A stretch of DNA of 64,000 nucleotides, from assembly GCA_028456385.1 (NCBI GenBank), contig JALNQF010000030.1:275607-339606 (forward strand), in the 5' to 3' direction. Under the pieces are notes generated by a model. That model saw only the letters and a program-made list of their open reading frames with translations. It searched no databases and had not been told where the DNA came from. This stretch comes from Ophiosphaerella korrae. Its lineage: Eukaryota; Ascomycota; Dothideomycetes; Pleosporales; Phaeosphaeriaceae. The position numbers and the translations under genes are program-made. Of the stretch, positions 1 through 12,897 are shown piece by piece. Each line of letters begins with the position of its first letter. The stretch's first letter is position 1.

Positions 1-757
1 TGTTCTACGAAATATGTCAATACCGGGTCAAAGTAACGGTATTGGATGGCTTTGGGTATTATGTGATGATGCTTTGTGGACTGGTTTTCGACATGAGATG
101 TTGTACCTTGATGGAACAACGACACCTGAGTCTTACTGTAGAATTCAGTCCTTACGTTCAATCCCTACTAACTTGTAAATGTCAGTTCGCGATTTTATTA
201 GGAATATTGAAATATCTCACGCACAAATTTAATGGTAACAGGACAATGGGGATTTATCTTCGGATACCGGAACGTTGTCGTGGTCAATTTGCCGCCTGCA
301 ATGCTTAGCGGCAATATAAAATCCCGAGCGGAAAGTACTCTAAGCACTTTCCCACGAACAACATCATGGCCTGGTTCCTGACTCCTCGTCGCAAAGACGT
401 ATCAAATGACGCAATTAAAGCATGGCTCGCTTTGCTGGGTATGCTCAATGATGAGGATCTGCCGCTAAACATGTACCCCGCAGCCACCCGAAGCCATCCG
501 TCGCTCTGCATCATGTCGCATTACACCAATCATCACCCTCCAATCTTGACAACCTTCCATATTCAGATAGTAATGCCCCCTGTAGATATCCCACTTGGTC
601 ACGGCATTCTAGATACATCATAGGCACAAGACTTGTAGCTAGGCACGGCAGGTCACATCGTGTCAATGCCAAGGGATATGAAATGGGGATAAATAGAACA
701 TGTGGGGAGGAATGTACCTCCTCTTGGTGAAGTTTGGACTCTTTAGGATCGCTAAGA
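1..757. other. intergenic, 5' flank of GH92 gene
   Basis: I see no convincing gene here. Short open frames exist on both strands but show no domain, no signal peptide and no splice-linked continuation. A TATA-like ATAAATA lies near 688-696, about 65 bases before the GH92 start, and could belong to its promoter. Confidence 0.5.
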
Positions 758-3454
758 ATGGGTCTGTTGATGAGAAAGACTGCTGTCGCGGCAGTCTGCT
801 GCTCGTTATTTACATCAACGAATGCCCAGAATCGTACAGTGAAATCAGGATATGACTATGTAGACCCACTTATTGGAACGACGAATGGAGGTATGTCTTT
901 TTTTTTTTTTTTCAACGTAAATCAGGGTATAGATACTGACAATGCTAGGACATGTGTATCCAGGCGCAACACTGCCTTTCGGTAAGACCGATTGCATAGG
1001 GCTGAAGTCCATTTTAACGTTTCTCAGGTATGGCGAAAGCCGGACCAGATGTATATGGTGAAAACCAAGGTGGTTTTGCGTCTGACGATAGTCCCATTTA
1101 CGGCTTCTCGCATATGCACGACAGTGGTACTGGCGGTTCGCCTTCGCTGGGCAACTTTCCCATATTCGCGCAATCAGGCTGTCCAAACGGCGACATCAAT
1201 GCGTGTAAATATACCTACTGGGAGCGTATGATTAGTCGCAAATATGGCTCTGTGAAGGCGCGACCGGGATACTTCGATATTACTTTGGCAAACAACATCA
1301 GGACGGAAATGACGGTCACAAATCGGACAGCTTTGTATCGCTTCACGTTTCCCGAGACACCAGTAACACCAAATACGCCGCCGAACCCGCATATCCTTGT
1401 TGATTTGAAGGATCTTCCCAACACTCGAAGTGAAGGTAACATTACAGTGTATGCGAAGACCGGGCGCATCACAGGCGGCGGACGTTTCGAGCCCTCGTTT
1501 GGCATTGGGACATACCAGTCCTACTTCTGCCTGGACTTTGGCGGCGCAAAAGTCAAAGATGCTGGAGTATGGACAAACTCGCGAGCCTCACGGGCAACGA
1601 GCATCAAGATTATTCCAGGCGATATGAGAAAAACGCCAAGTCCCAGGCCGGCAGGTGGCTGGGTACGGTTCGAGAAGCCAAACAAGAACAATCAAATCAT
1701 CGCCCGCGTTGGAATGAGTTTTATCAGCGAGGAACAGGCGTGTGCTAATGCAGAGCGCGAAATCCCTGGCAACAATTTCGACGGCATTGTCAAAGCTGCG
1801 GAGAAGGCGTGGCGAGCGAAACTCGATGTCATCACTATCAAGGACGGCGGGGTTGGTAATGTCTTTTTAAAAACATTCTGGAGTGGAGTGTATCGGACTA
1901 TGATCAGTCCACAAGATTACACGGGAGAGAATCCGCTCTGGAAGTCTAGTGAGCCGTATTTTGATTCCTTTTATTGCATTTGGGATTCGTTCAGGAGTAT
2001 TCATCCACTTTTGACCTTGTTGGATCCGCATAGTCAAACATTGATGGTGAGGAGTTTGCTGGATACGTATGTGCATCAAGGGTGGTTGCCGGATTGTAGG
2101 ATGAGTTTATGCAAAGGTAAGTAAATATAATATACTCATAAGTTGCTTGATTTTTGCCAATAACATTTCACAGGACTCACACAAGGTGGTTCAAATGCTG
2201 ATATTGTTATTGTCGACGCGTATCTCAAGAATATTACTGCGGGCATAGACTGGAAGCTTGCTTATGAAGCCCTGATCAAAGACGCTGAAGTCGAGCCTCC
2301 GAATTGGGATGTCGAGGGTATTTGATCCTACACTTCCCCATGCTTCTCTCTCCAGCCCTCACTGACACATATCAGGTCGTGGCGGCCTCGAGTCCTGGAA
2401 AAATCTGGGCTACATTCCGACTGAAAACATCGATATCATTGGTGTAGGCACCGAAACCCGTAGTATATCCCGCACTGTCGAATATGCCTACAACGACTTT
2501 GCTATTGCAACTCTAGCTCGCGCTCTCAATCATCCAGAAGACTATCAGAAGTACCTCTCACGTTCAGGTAACTGGCGCAACATGTTCAAGCCCGACCAAC
2601 GTAGCATAGTTAACGGCATCGACACTGGATTCCAAGGCTTCCTTCAACCGCGTTATTTGAACGGTACATGGGGCTACCAAGACCCCATTTTCTGCAGTCC
2701 TTTGCAGGAATTCACGGGATGTTACCTCAACCCGTCAGGCCGCGAAACCTACGAAGGTCCCGTATGGCTCTACACATTTTACGTTCCCGGTGATATGGCC
2801 ACCCTAATCTCCACCCTTGGCGGCCGCGATACCTTTGTGCAACGTTTGAATTGGCTCCACGAGTCTGGCGTCCTGTACATAGGCGATGAACAAGCATTTC
2901 TCAAACTCTTCCTCTACCACTACGCCGGCCGCCCTGCCCTCTCATCTTTCCGCGCCCACCAATACATACCATCTCTCTTCAACGACACAGTATCCGGCAT
3001 CCCAGGGAATGACGACTCCGGTGCCATGGGCTCGTTCGCTGCATTTGTACTCATGGGGTTGTTCCCAAACGCAGGGCAAGACGTGTACTTTATTATTCCG
3101 CCGTTCTTTCAACAAGTGTCGATTAAAAACGGGCAGACGGGCAAGACAGCAACGATTAGAAACGTCAACTTTGATGCTGCGCATAAGAACATCTATATCC
3201 AGTCTGCGACCTTAGATGGCAAACCGTATACGCGGAATTGGTTACAGCATAGATTTTTCTTGGAAGGTGGTACATTGGAGCTGGTGCTGGGGCCGACGGA
3301 GAGCAGGTGGGGGACGGGCGCGCAGGATGTGCCGCCGAGTTTGGGGCCATTTGGGAATGGGACGGGGAATTGGACGGGGAACGGGACGATGGTGAAGAAG
3401 AGGTGGGAAATGCGGAAGCCGAATATGGACTTTAAGTTTGGGTCGGGTGTTTGA
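758..3454 (+). CDS. secreted GH92 alpha-1,2-mannosidase
   Basis: Exons 758-890, 949-981, 1028-2116, 2174-2317 and 2376-3454 join in frame to about 825 residues, the usual length for fungal GH92. The family removes alpha-1,2-linked mannose from N-glycans or mannoproteins by a calcium-dependent inverting mechanism. The start MGLLMRK is followed by a hydrophobic stretch ending in TNAQ, a plausible signal peptide. After splicing the N-domain reads HVYPGATLPFGMAKAGPD, a family hallmark, and MHDSGTGGSPSLGNFP follows. The catalytic domain shows GGSNADIV and, near residue 676, GNDDSGAMGSF, which carries conserved acidic residues. All four introns are GT-AG; intron 1 (891-948) has a long T-run and the branch CTGAC. 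Exon 2 is only 33 nt, which is why a simple ORF scan breaks the gene. Function is inferred from family; the start could also be Met at 770. Confidence 0.93.
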
Positions 3455-4231
3455 ATGGTGGACGTGTGGGGGAATAGGTTGAGAAGCTGAAGATACTTTC
3501 TATTTGAATATACTGCAGTGTGGGAATTTGTACCTCCACTCGCGAGGAACTATACCTATGACTTGTATCCTGTTTTTTTTTTCGAAATGTATGTGACACC
3601 AGTAAGATTGGCAAGTTACGAGCTTGCGTGACTGGGCCCTGCTCGTGGAATTGCGCCTTCACGGGGCTGCGCTGCGCAAGGAGATCATCCTAGCCAAATT
3701 GATGTGAGTAAGCACATGTCGAGTTACACAGCCCTCCCCAGCGCGTCATCTGCCGACATCCAACTTCTCCAACATGTAAACTGAGATCCAAACCTTGAGC
3801 GCACTAATACCTTTTTTTTTTTCAGTCTACAAAATATTCTACCCTTGATACGATCAAATCAATCTTTCAGGGGATGCTTTGCGCTAAGGGCAGCGGGTTC
3901 CTAGCGCATATCAGGTTCTTACGAGCCCGGGGCGCTGGTAAAAAAACGTGCGATAGAGATCGGTGTGTCCTCGTCCTAGTACAGTGAGTCAACGATTGGC
4001 TAGCCTATTCATGAACAGTGGTATATTCAAGGTGAGCCCTCCTCGCACTTCAACTGCCAACTCTGATTCATCAGATTTTTGTATCTTGGATAGCTTAGTG
4101 ACCTTGTACAAAACCATTCTTTTTTTTTTTTTTTTTTTTGGTTGGTTAGTGACTTTTCCTTAGACAACTACAAATTGTCTAATTCGTTGAATTGAAATCT
4201 GGGCCTCTCAAGAGTGTTTGCAGGAGCGAAA
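3455..4231. other. intergenic
   Basis: This gap separates the GH92 stop from the first F-box/ankyrin pseudogene. It holds several poly-T tracts, the longest near 4120-4139, and no supported gene. Confidence 0.5.
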
Positions 4232-5859
4232 ATGGGGTTGCTGGATTTACCTACGGAATTGTTCGATATTATCGTGTACGAAGCAGTCAAAGTACGAGGA
4301 CTCGAACGCGGAGTGAGACTAAGGCTTATTGACAGTAAGTTGTGTTTCGGGCTAGTCGAACGTTGGCTTCCTAACTTGACTAGAAACCTTTGAACGCGCG
4401 GTGCTTCCAGCGGTATTCCAGTTGCAGATGCTTGATGACTTGAAATTTCCTAGTCCACGTCGCAGGTGGGCATTGAGACAAGCTTCACGCGCTCTACTTT
4501 TGTCGTATCTTGTGCACAGAGTCACACACGAGCCTTCCAATGGTCACGCATATCTCAATTATATTCGAGGCATAGCGGAACAGATCCACGGTAGCCAAGA
4601 TGGTCGAAACACGGAGCTAGCTTCATTCACAGCATGTGTGAAGAAAGTGTGTTCATTGTTTCTTAGTTTCGATTGTGCTTTTCAGGGCTGCGACAGGTTG
4701 CTTGTGAATTTCCCTAATATCTTTTGTCAGCGGGGCCCATTGCCTGAGAAAGCTGGCCCTAACACCGACTTGTTTGCTGCAGCTCTTTACACAAACACGC
4801 TGCCTATCGTCAAACAGTATCATGCGGAAATTGAACATTGGATTTCCGACGAGTCTGCGTAGAAAGATGGACAAGCTTTCACATTATTGGCGGTACAGCA
4901 GAGCGATTTCGAACTTTTGACATATCTTATGACCTGCGACACGACTTCTTTGGATACCAAGAGACGAACTGCGCTCTTTGAGGCTGCGGCATTGTATGGA
5001 AACATGGACACTGTTGGCTTTCTCTACAATTTCAAACGATCAGAGATGCCGTGGAACTTTGCTAGCAATTCGCAAAACCCTCGCGAACGTATAAATCTGA
5101 ACAGGATAATTTGTAATTCGAGCCTCCCGGTCTTGAACTTCATTCATGGGCTGAGACGGAGATTTGGATACGTTTCAGTCGTGGACCCTGCAATTTGAGT
5201 ATGCAACAAGACTAAGTAACACGTTGAGCAGTAGCTCATCTGATGTTTGTCTTCAAATACTTAAAGAAGCTGAAGAGGCTAGAGTTCCAGTCGGCGAGGA
5301 TTTGTCCCCGGATGACATATCGGACGCCTGTATGAAGGATATTGTTAGCACGGACCTTCTGGTTCAACTGGTAGAATCTGGCATTGGCCAAGATATAACG
5401 ATAGAAACTGCCATACGTATTGGAAATAAGGATCTTACCCAGCAACTCCTAAGTCGTGGCATTCGTCCAGCTGCTGGTGCGTTATGCACAGTACCTTCGA
5501 GGCCCTACCTGGACATCATCCGTCTTCTCCTTGGTCCCGACATAGAGGGAAGCTCCTCTACAATCAAGGAAAACCGCTTCCAAAGACTGCGCAAGTTGTA
5601 TGGCCGAGACCAACTTGGAGACCTGTTAGCGAGCGCTATCAGGATGGAGCACACTGATCTCTTCAATTTTCTCATCGAAAGTGGCGCAGAGCTTCATACG
5701 AAAGAAGCATCCAACAAATGTGTGAATATAGCCGAAAATGGTGGATTGGAGTCAATGTCGAAACTGCTCAAACAAAATGGTGTTGGCGTCGATGTTGGTG
5801 GAGCCTGTTATGGTCTTTCGCCTCGAACAGCTACTCTACACTTGCCTACTTATTGCTAA
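4232..5859 (+). pseudogene. F-box/ankyrin-like protein, copy 1 (broken)
   Basis: Exon 1 (4232-4334) begins MGLLDLPTELFDIIVYEAVK, an F-box-like leader. A clean intron (4335-4383, GTAAGT, branch CTAAC) leads into RLRLIDKTFERAVL. The body then has ankyrin-like helical repeats, for example ALYTNTLPIVKQYH, AAALYGNMDTVGFLYNFK and RPYLDIIRLLL. The reading is interrupted by TAG at 4860-4862, after which the same frame continues to 5198; the homologous reading then moves to another frame from about 5200 to 5859. Alignment with copy 2 just downstream runs through both breaks, so they are lesions rather than gene ends. The TAG could have come from CAG by C-to-T change. I found no GT-AG intron of workable phase over the frameshift. 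Copy 1 retains about 28 residues that copy 2 lacks. Function unknown. Confidence 0.72.
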
Positions 5860-6398
5860 TCCCATTCCTGCTCTTATTCATACCTGGGAGATTCTGGCAC
5901 TAAGATGGAAAAGCGAGCTTGTATCTACTATTGTGTTCGTACGACTTGCATAGGTTGATCCGGCTATAGTAGCCTAGGTTTTTGTGGGTACTGGTTTTGC
6001 TGAATTGTGTCGCGTAGGAAAGATCACAGCCATAGCAAGGGTACTGGACGGGAAGCAGAATAAAGTCTTCATATATTCATACGTTATATTCATACATCTA
6101 TCTTCAGATACCTGTCTTTGATTGCATGACATCGTGTCAATATAAGGATAAATTTACGTAGTGCCTTCCTTAGTCACGGTATAGCATCACAATATACTGT
6201 CCCCTGTCACATGCTCAAGACCTCCGTTATAAAAAATCTCGTTTTCCCATAGCATCTATGCTCGCCTCACCACCTACTTTTCTTACTCCTCCATTCTAAC
6301 CAGATTGCCAATTTCACTCCCATCAGCCCCAGCTTTTTAATAAGTCACGTTTAAGCAAGGGTTGTGGGACAGGACGCGAGAAAGTTAGAAAGGACACA
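5860..6398. other. intergenic, promoter side of copy 2
   Basis: No gene is seen. Pyrimidine-rich stretches around 6240-6310 precede the ATG at 6399 and are typical of a fungal promoter or leader. Confidence 0.45.
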
Positions 6399-7980
6399 AT
6401 GGAAGTGTTAGATTTACCCCCGGAGCTTCTTGAGCAGGTTTTACACGAGGCTATAAATGTACGAGGGCTGGTACGAGGGATGCGGTTGAGACTCGTCAAC
6501 AAGATGTTTGCGGGAGCAGCTATCCAAGCGCTGTTTACTTTCCGCCTTCTGGAGAGGATAAGCTATATCAAGGCAGTTGAGAAAGACCGAGTATCGCCCA
6601 CAATGCTTCAATCATATCTTGAGTACCAAGTTTTACAAAGTCCCCATGGCGACACCCGAAACTTTAATTTTCTTCAAAAAGCAGTTTATGAAATTTATAG
6701 AGAGCGGCAAATCCATGGATTTATGTCCTTACAGGAATGTGCTCGTATAATATGTTCAATGGCCTTACACTTTGATGGCTCTATAAATCCAAATGAATCA
6801 GTCACGAGAAGGTTCATAAGTATTTTGGATGTTTGCTCGGGTTTCTTAATCTTCGAGTATAATGAGCTCCTCCTATGCGCTGCTCTATGCATAAATACCC
6901 TGTCGATAGTCAAAAAGCACAAACATCGAATAGATGCATTGCATAAGCGTTTCATATACAATTTGCTCCGGTGTAGAGACGGACATTCTGTTAAGTTTTA
7001 CTACGGCCATTATTTTACCATAGCTGGGCGCTACGGTGATGTGGAATTACTAGAGTATCTCACGACCGGTGGTGGGCCGACCGTTGATGCAGCAGTACGG
7101 GCCATGTTATTCGCAAACGCGGCGCGTGCAGGTCGACTAGAAACTGTTAAATTTCTATACAACTTCAAGAAAGAAGAAATGCCTTGGGATTTCGCCAATC
7201 TATGCAACCACTCAACAAATGAACGTCGAGCTCTGCGAGATGCCCTTCTCAGATGGAACCATGCCAAGGAAAAGGTATCAAAGGCATCTCTCGAATATTT
7301 TCAACGACAGTATATCGATGCTCTAGCTCTGGAAGACGCTTGTTATACATTAGATTTGGAGGTACTGAAATTTGTTGAAGATTTGAGACCACACAAGCAG
7401 TCATCATACGAGACTTTCCCCCCCAAAGGAGACTTACTAAGGGAATCACTAGCAGCTGTATCGTATGAGATTTCTCGTCACCATGATGAAGCGGTCAAGA
7501 AGGGAATCAAGTTTGCCTAAATCGAAAAAACGATCAGGGGTAAATCGGCCCGTGATGTGATCTCAGGCGCTTGCGAAAACCGTGGTTCAAGCACAGCTCT
7601 CATTAGTCTCTTGGTGAAAAGGTCTGGGGAGAGACCAGAGACTATAATTGAAATTGCTGCAATGTACGGGAGAACAGACTTTGTTCAAGGTTTGTTGCGC
7701 AGTGGTTACAAACCTAGCTGCTTTGCGCTTAGTTATGCGGTGAGAGGGCCTTACCTAGACGTTGTTCGTCTCCTACTTGATGCTGGTGTAGACGTAAATA
7801 TTTTCTGCCCGCTCAGGAGAGCCTTTAAAGAAGAGCAACGTTCCTCTGTTCAATTTGCTCATTGAGCATGGAGCAGATCTTGAGCCGGCACTTTTACATT
7901 GTAGGAGACATGGAAAAGATCATGGGCTAAATTCGATGCTGGATCTCCTCGAATACTACGGCTACGATAGAACCGAATAA
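6399..7980 (+). pseudogene. F-box/ankyrin-like protein, copy 2 (broken)
   Basis: A paralogue of the preceding gene. It begins MEVLDLPPELLEQVLHEAIN and, unlike copy 1, has no intron after RLRLVN. A 373-residue frame runs to TAA at 7518-7520, then the same frame continues with ankyrin-like motifs (AAMYGRTDFVQGLLRSG, GPYLDVVRLLLDAGVDVN) to TGA at 7865. Homology then continues in another frame (PLFNLLIEHGADLEP) to TAA at 7980. The first TAA could derive from CAA. Compared with copy 1, about 28 residues around the frameshift are missing, so a deletion may have caused it. The 373-residue part might still be translated as a truncated F-box protein with weak ankyrin-like repeats. Host function unknown. 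Confidence 0.68.
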
Positions 7981-8944
7981 CCTTCCTATCGGCAACTAAC
8001 CATAGGAACTTATTAGAGGATCTTAAAAAGTGTTTTAGATCATTCTTATTGAGATGTAGAGGATAACGAACACTCCAAAGTACGTGATCTCAGGAGCATG
8101 CTGTTATTGAGCTATCCTTGGAGTATTTGCGAGTCATCTGCGAAGTAAAATTACATACGGCGTATTTGTGTTCGGATAAAGGACGAGTAGTGCCCCAGAC
8201 AACTTCCAGTTCTTGATCCTAGGCACTTCATAAATTTAGATAATCAAACATAGTATTGTTTTATATAGCTGCATTGCACTTGGTTTTGAACCATAAGACC
8301 ACAGCCTTGACGTTGCTTACTTTGGATACCTCTTATGATTTTTGAGCCCTCAGTCTTATTTTGTTCCCAGTGCTAAGGGCTATATATTGTGGCGTAGTAG
8401 AACTGCACGGGATCAGGGAGCATTGGGTTAGCGGCTCCGCAGGTAGCCTCAAGTAGGATCGGATGGGGCAGCGAAAGACCGCACCAACTCGTCAAATAGC
8501 TACTCAAGCAATATATTTCCACCCATCTCATCGACTGCGAGTCGCCACCTGCCTCCTACTTCTACGTGCATCCTAGTATGCCACAATATCTGCGATGAAA
8601 GAGACAGCTCCGATGTTTCCTGGGTTACGCAGCATACTACATAGTATACCCAGGGCGGTCAAATACAGTCTGGATAATTGATTAACCATATAATCCCACT
8701 GCGTTCCCCTCAACATCAAATCAATATCGTAAATCGAATAACCTCAACGTCGCTTAGATCATATACGCACCTCAGTATCATTCTCCCAGTTTTTAGATTC
8801 ATCTCACCAGAGTACGACACATCTATGCACCAAACACCCTATTCCTCCCTCAAAAACCAAAGTAGCAAGGCCCAACGCAAATCAATGCGTCAAGATCCTT
8901 AAAACTTCCAATTTCACCATCAACCCCGAAATCATCTCCACAAC
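7981..8944. other. intergenic between convergent units
   Basis: About 960 bases between the end of copy 2 and the 3' end of the minus-strand Ser/Pro/Gln-rich gene. I looked for tRNA arms and open frames and saw nothing supported. Confidence 0.5.
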
Positions 8945-11900
8945 CTAGTGGTACCTATTGCTCTTATTCATCGCCTTCTTCTCTTCCTCCTCCACCGCCC
9001 TGTCCTCCACCATCTGCAACTCATATAACAGCGTCGCCCTCTCATCCCGCATGTAGCCTTCCTCCGGCGCACGATACGACCCGTCCGCATCCCTCGTACA
9101 CTGCTGCAGCGTGCCCGCAGTCGCAGGCGCAAGGAACCCGGTATTGCCCGACCACGCATAGTTGTAGGTGCGGTTCCGTGCATTCCTGACGGCCGTAAGA
9201 TAGGCGCAGTCGTACCTGAACAACGATGGGCGAGGCGCCGCGAAGTGGGAGGCTGTGATGCGATGGGGCTGGTTGTCTGAAGGGTCGAGGAGGCGCTGTG
9301 CGTTGTGGAGGTGGGCGTGGTGGGCGATGTGGGCCACTTGGATGGTTTGGGCATTGGTGCCGGGTTCGACGTTTGCCATGTTGACGACGTTGGCAAGGGC
9401 GTTGGCATGTATGATGTCTGCATCGTATGGCTGGGTAGGCGCGTCGAACATGGCGTTGTCATTGTTGCCGTTGGAGTTGGACCCCGTTCGGTTGATGATT
9501 TGGTGCCTCTTTTCGGGCTGGGAGACGCTTGTTGGAGGGGACTTGCGCTTGCTGAGCCAGGGGAGTTGAGCAGCTACGGCTGATGGATACGGGGCTGGAG
9601 CAACAAGCGACTCTGGATAGGGCCAGATTTTGCGGATGAGATCCTCATCTTCCCCATAAGCAGTCTCCGCATTCTCTACTTCGTTCTCTTCGCTAGCAAG
9701 CGCTACTGACTCCTCTACGTTTTGTTGGTGTTGGGCTGTCCATTGCCATAAATCTTCTCCCAGTTCTTGAAGCTTTTTCTGCACGGGCGTGCTCGTGGAT
9801 TGTGAGAGTGCAATGCTATCGTTACCTTGAGTTCCTTGTGCACTGGTAGGACGTGAAACTGGTGGAGCAAACATTCCAATTTGGGGGGCTCGACCTTGGC
9901 TATTTCCAATTTGTGAAAATACCCCGTTCATGTTCGCATCTGATTGTGGAAGTGCAGACTTATCCTCGTTGTGCACAGACTGCGATGCCGGCGTAGAACG
10001 CCCCATATTTGTAAATGCTGGCTGAATATTTGAGGATGATGAGGACGACGATGCCTGGCCCAGAAGGGGTGATGGAACCGAAGATGGTAATAAAGACTGG
10101 ACGGTTGCGGTTGTACCTTCATGATGATCATCCACCATTGCTGCGAGTGCTGCCTGAAGCTCTTGACTAGAGGAACTCTGTGATTCAGGTTCAATATTTG
10201 CGCCTGAAGGCGATGGTTGATCATTTGAGGTCATTTTATTAGTGTGAGCCAATCGCGATGAGGAGGGCACAGTCACTCCCGTAGAACCCAAGTGGGGATT
10301 AGAATTCACTGGGAGTCCTAGTTCAGTGTGGTTAAATAGACGAGAAGATTTTAAATAAGGGCTATCCAGTGATGTAGAGGAAGATCGGACATTGTGTGCT
10401 GCTGGCTGCGACGGAGATCGAGCTTGGAAAGATGACATAGCCGAAGTCCTAGGAGAGCTACTGCTCTGTGGTAGTTCATGAGAAGCCCTGCTCGCGGCTT
10501 GTGATGATACCTTGAATGGCCCTGGCTGTGATAATGACCTTGTAATCTGATAACGTGACATAGTAGGTGCAGAATCCGGCTTAAAAAGTTGTTGAAGTGG
10601 CGGACCATAAAGCTGAAGAGCCTCCGGGGGAATGTAATTGGGCTGTACCGAAGAAGCGCGGCTTGCTCCTTGCGGTGATGCCATGCGTGATCCAAGTTGT
10701 GAACGAGACACCGTGGCTTGGTTAGGTGGTGACATGGCATTTAAAAGAGAATGACTAGAACCATGATGTTGAATATTTGTGGAAGAAGCGCGGGTGGCCT
10801 GCTCTGAGGTAGCACCGCTTGATATTTTCGGGGGTGGCCTAGATAGCCCATATCGTGCTATCATTGGATGACCCGATACTGTAGAGCAAGACCTAGCGTC
10901 GAAACCAGGAATTGGAACGTTTCGAGAATTGGCCAGAGAGGTAAGAGTAGACTGCGCTGAAGAAGAATCGTTGACTACCGATGCTGCTGCCATGGACAAC
11001 CCAGGCTGCGATGAAGTCGCTTCAGTCTGGGGAGACAACGACGCAGAGGATGGACTAGAGCCATAACCATAACACTGCATTTTAGCTGGTGGAGCGCGGG
11101 CAGGCTGGGACGAGGGAGCTCGGCTTTCTGCTTGTGCGGGCTTTTCATTCGTCCCGCCATACGATGAGCGCTGTGACGGAGAGTTCATGACTAGGTGAGG
11201 CAATGGCCCAGGCGTGGGACGACGAATAAATTTGGTGTCAGGGTTCAATGGACGGTTGCTCAGACATGAATCTAGTAGGTCGCGGGGTCTACAGGTGTAC
11301 GAATCACGCGGAAATTTAGCTAAAGTCACGTGGGCGTTACGTTGTTATTGAGGTGAATATCCGAATTTCGACTATACGAAGCGCGAGGTGGAGGTAGCGT
11401 GCTTCTAGAATGCTCCATAGAGGAAATTGGAGCGCTTGTTTGCAAAGGTACCGGCACCGAAGGACCCATAGCTTGGCTAGTGGGACGACCAGAGTGAAAG
11501 GAGCTGCCTTCGCCACCAAGCACTCCATCATGTGCTGCTTGTGTAGGAAACGGAGAAAAATAACTAATAAATAAAATGTTAGGGGAATATATGTAAGAAG
11601 TAGGTTGCAGTTCAGCTTACCTATGTTGCTGTACTGTAGAGGGACGCTGCGGCTCCACGCCCAGTTCCCGCTGCTGGGCTATATCGGCAGCGTACTGCGA
11701 TTCAGCTGCAGTGTTGAATCCGAATTCCCTGTAGCAGTGTGACCGCCTATTGTTGTTGCGTACCGTATCGTGATGCCTCTCGTTGCTATCTCGGTCTCCG
11801 TCACTATGGAGTGCCCTATCGCCGCCAGCTGAGTGACTGCTGCGTAACTTTCCGTAGCCGTACCCATTTGGATTGTTACTATGCAGTTGGGCATTGGGCC

Positions 11901-12312
11901 GAGACATGTAACTATTGAGTGCCTTGTCGTCGTTGCTTTTAATACCGCTGCGCGGAATCGAGTCACTGTCGCTGTCCTGCACCGGCCGGTTTTGACGAGC
12001 CCTGACTGCAGGGGCACGGTTCGAATTCGAATGCACCCAAACCCGCAAGGCAAGCTCGTGGTGGTGATCGAGTCTAGCAAAAGATATGAGTAAAGGTGAA
12101 AGGGAGGAGCCAACCAAGGGGGTGGCATTTGAGGTAAGATGAGCCAGAAGAATTAGGATGTCCGCAATAAGATGGGTGGGGTTTATTATCCAAGCAGAAT
12201 GTTACCTTAACATAGTGAATAAAGGAATGCTTACATAGGAAGAAGCAGTAGAACTATAGCCCCAGCTTCCTAGAGGCGGTAGGAAGACCGTTCGTTTGCC
12301 CCACCGGGTCAT
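8945..12312 (-). CDS. Ser/Pro/Gln-rich low-complexity protein, unknown
   Basis: I do not recognise this protein. A four-exon model (12312-12206, 12073-11621, 11563-11378, 11288-8945) joins in frame to about 1029 residues. The second intron (11564-11620) is convincing: GTAAGC donor, CTAAC branch and a perfect phase match. The first (12074-12205) and third (11289-11377) rest on phase and splice-site fit only. Most of the chain is disordered, rich in Ser, Gln, Pro, Ala and Asn. The last 200 residues are different: a His/Asn/Ala helix-like stretch, then a compact part with NRTYNYAWSGNTGFLAP and an acidic coiled end (VEDRAVEEEEKKA). That C-terminal part is the likeliest conserved module. Composition suggests a nuclear or regulatory protein, but this is a guess. 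The start could be later, for example at Met 11907. Confidence 0.6.
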
Positions 12313-12897
12313 GCCGAATGGCTGAGGTCTGATGTTGAATAGGCGAGCCAAACGAGAAGAAACAAGAAGAGACCTAACACAGGCTCATGTGTCACATAGT
12401 CTCGACGGGTAGGCAAGTGTATGCCACTATGTAATAGCGATGCTCAATTTTCCCATCGACCTTCGATCCGCTGATAGGCGCGGCGAGATGAGTGCGACCA
12501 CAGAACGAAACTACACCTACCACAGACACAAATTGCTGTAAGGCAATTGCTTGGTAAGCCCGAACTTGCATGGAGAACTGTGTCATGGCAGGATGCACTC
12601 CTCCTATTTAACTTTTGACCTCGAAACGAGCCCATGTTGATGAAATGGTATTGGTACATGTCGCAAGCAAGCCTATAGCGCCTTCCAGATAACCCCATCG
12701 CTGTCATCAAAGCAACGATATTCTCCACTTCCTATCTCTCGCTTGCCCTTCAGTCTTGATCAAATCAATCGAACGCAACCCATCCAACTTCCGGTGATTT
12801 TACACGTAGCCTGCCAACAAAGTCAGCGGCTTGCACACGTTTTCTAGCGCACTCGAGCTCTAAAGGCCACACACGCACACACGAGGCCAAAACGGAA
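12313..12897. other. intergenic
   Basis: The gap lies between the 5' end of the low-complexity gene and the 3' end of the p24 gene, both on the minus strand. Nothing coding is evident; it should contain the promoter of the former. Confidence 0.45.

Noticed and set aside
5164..5240. Possible intron that would repair the frameshift of F-box/ankyrin copy 1
   Set aside because: The best GT...AG pair (5181-5231) leaves the wrong phase and runs into TAG, so a frameshift is the better reading.
7978..8944. tRNA-like arms in the convergent intergenic gap
   Set aside because: No T-arm GTTCGA-type loop with matching acceptor and D-arm could be paired by eye.
9255..9583. Plus-strand frames rich in Trp/Gly/Val within the low-complexity gene
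   Set aside because: They are antisense shadows of the Ala/His/Asn-rich C-terminal coding sequence.
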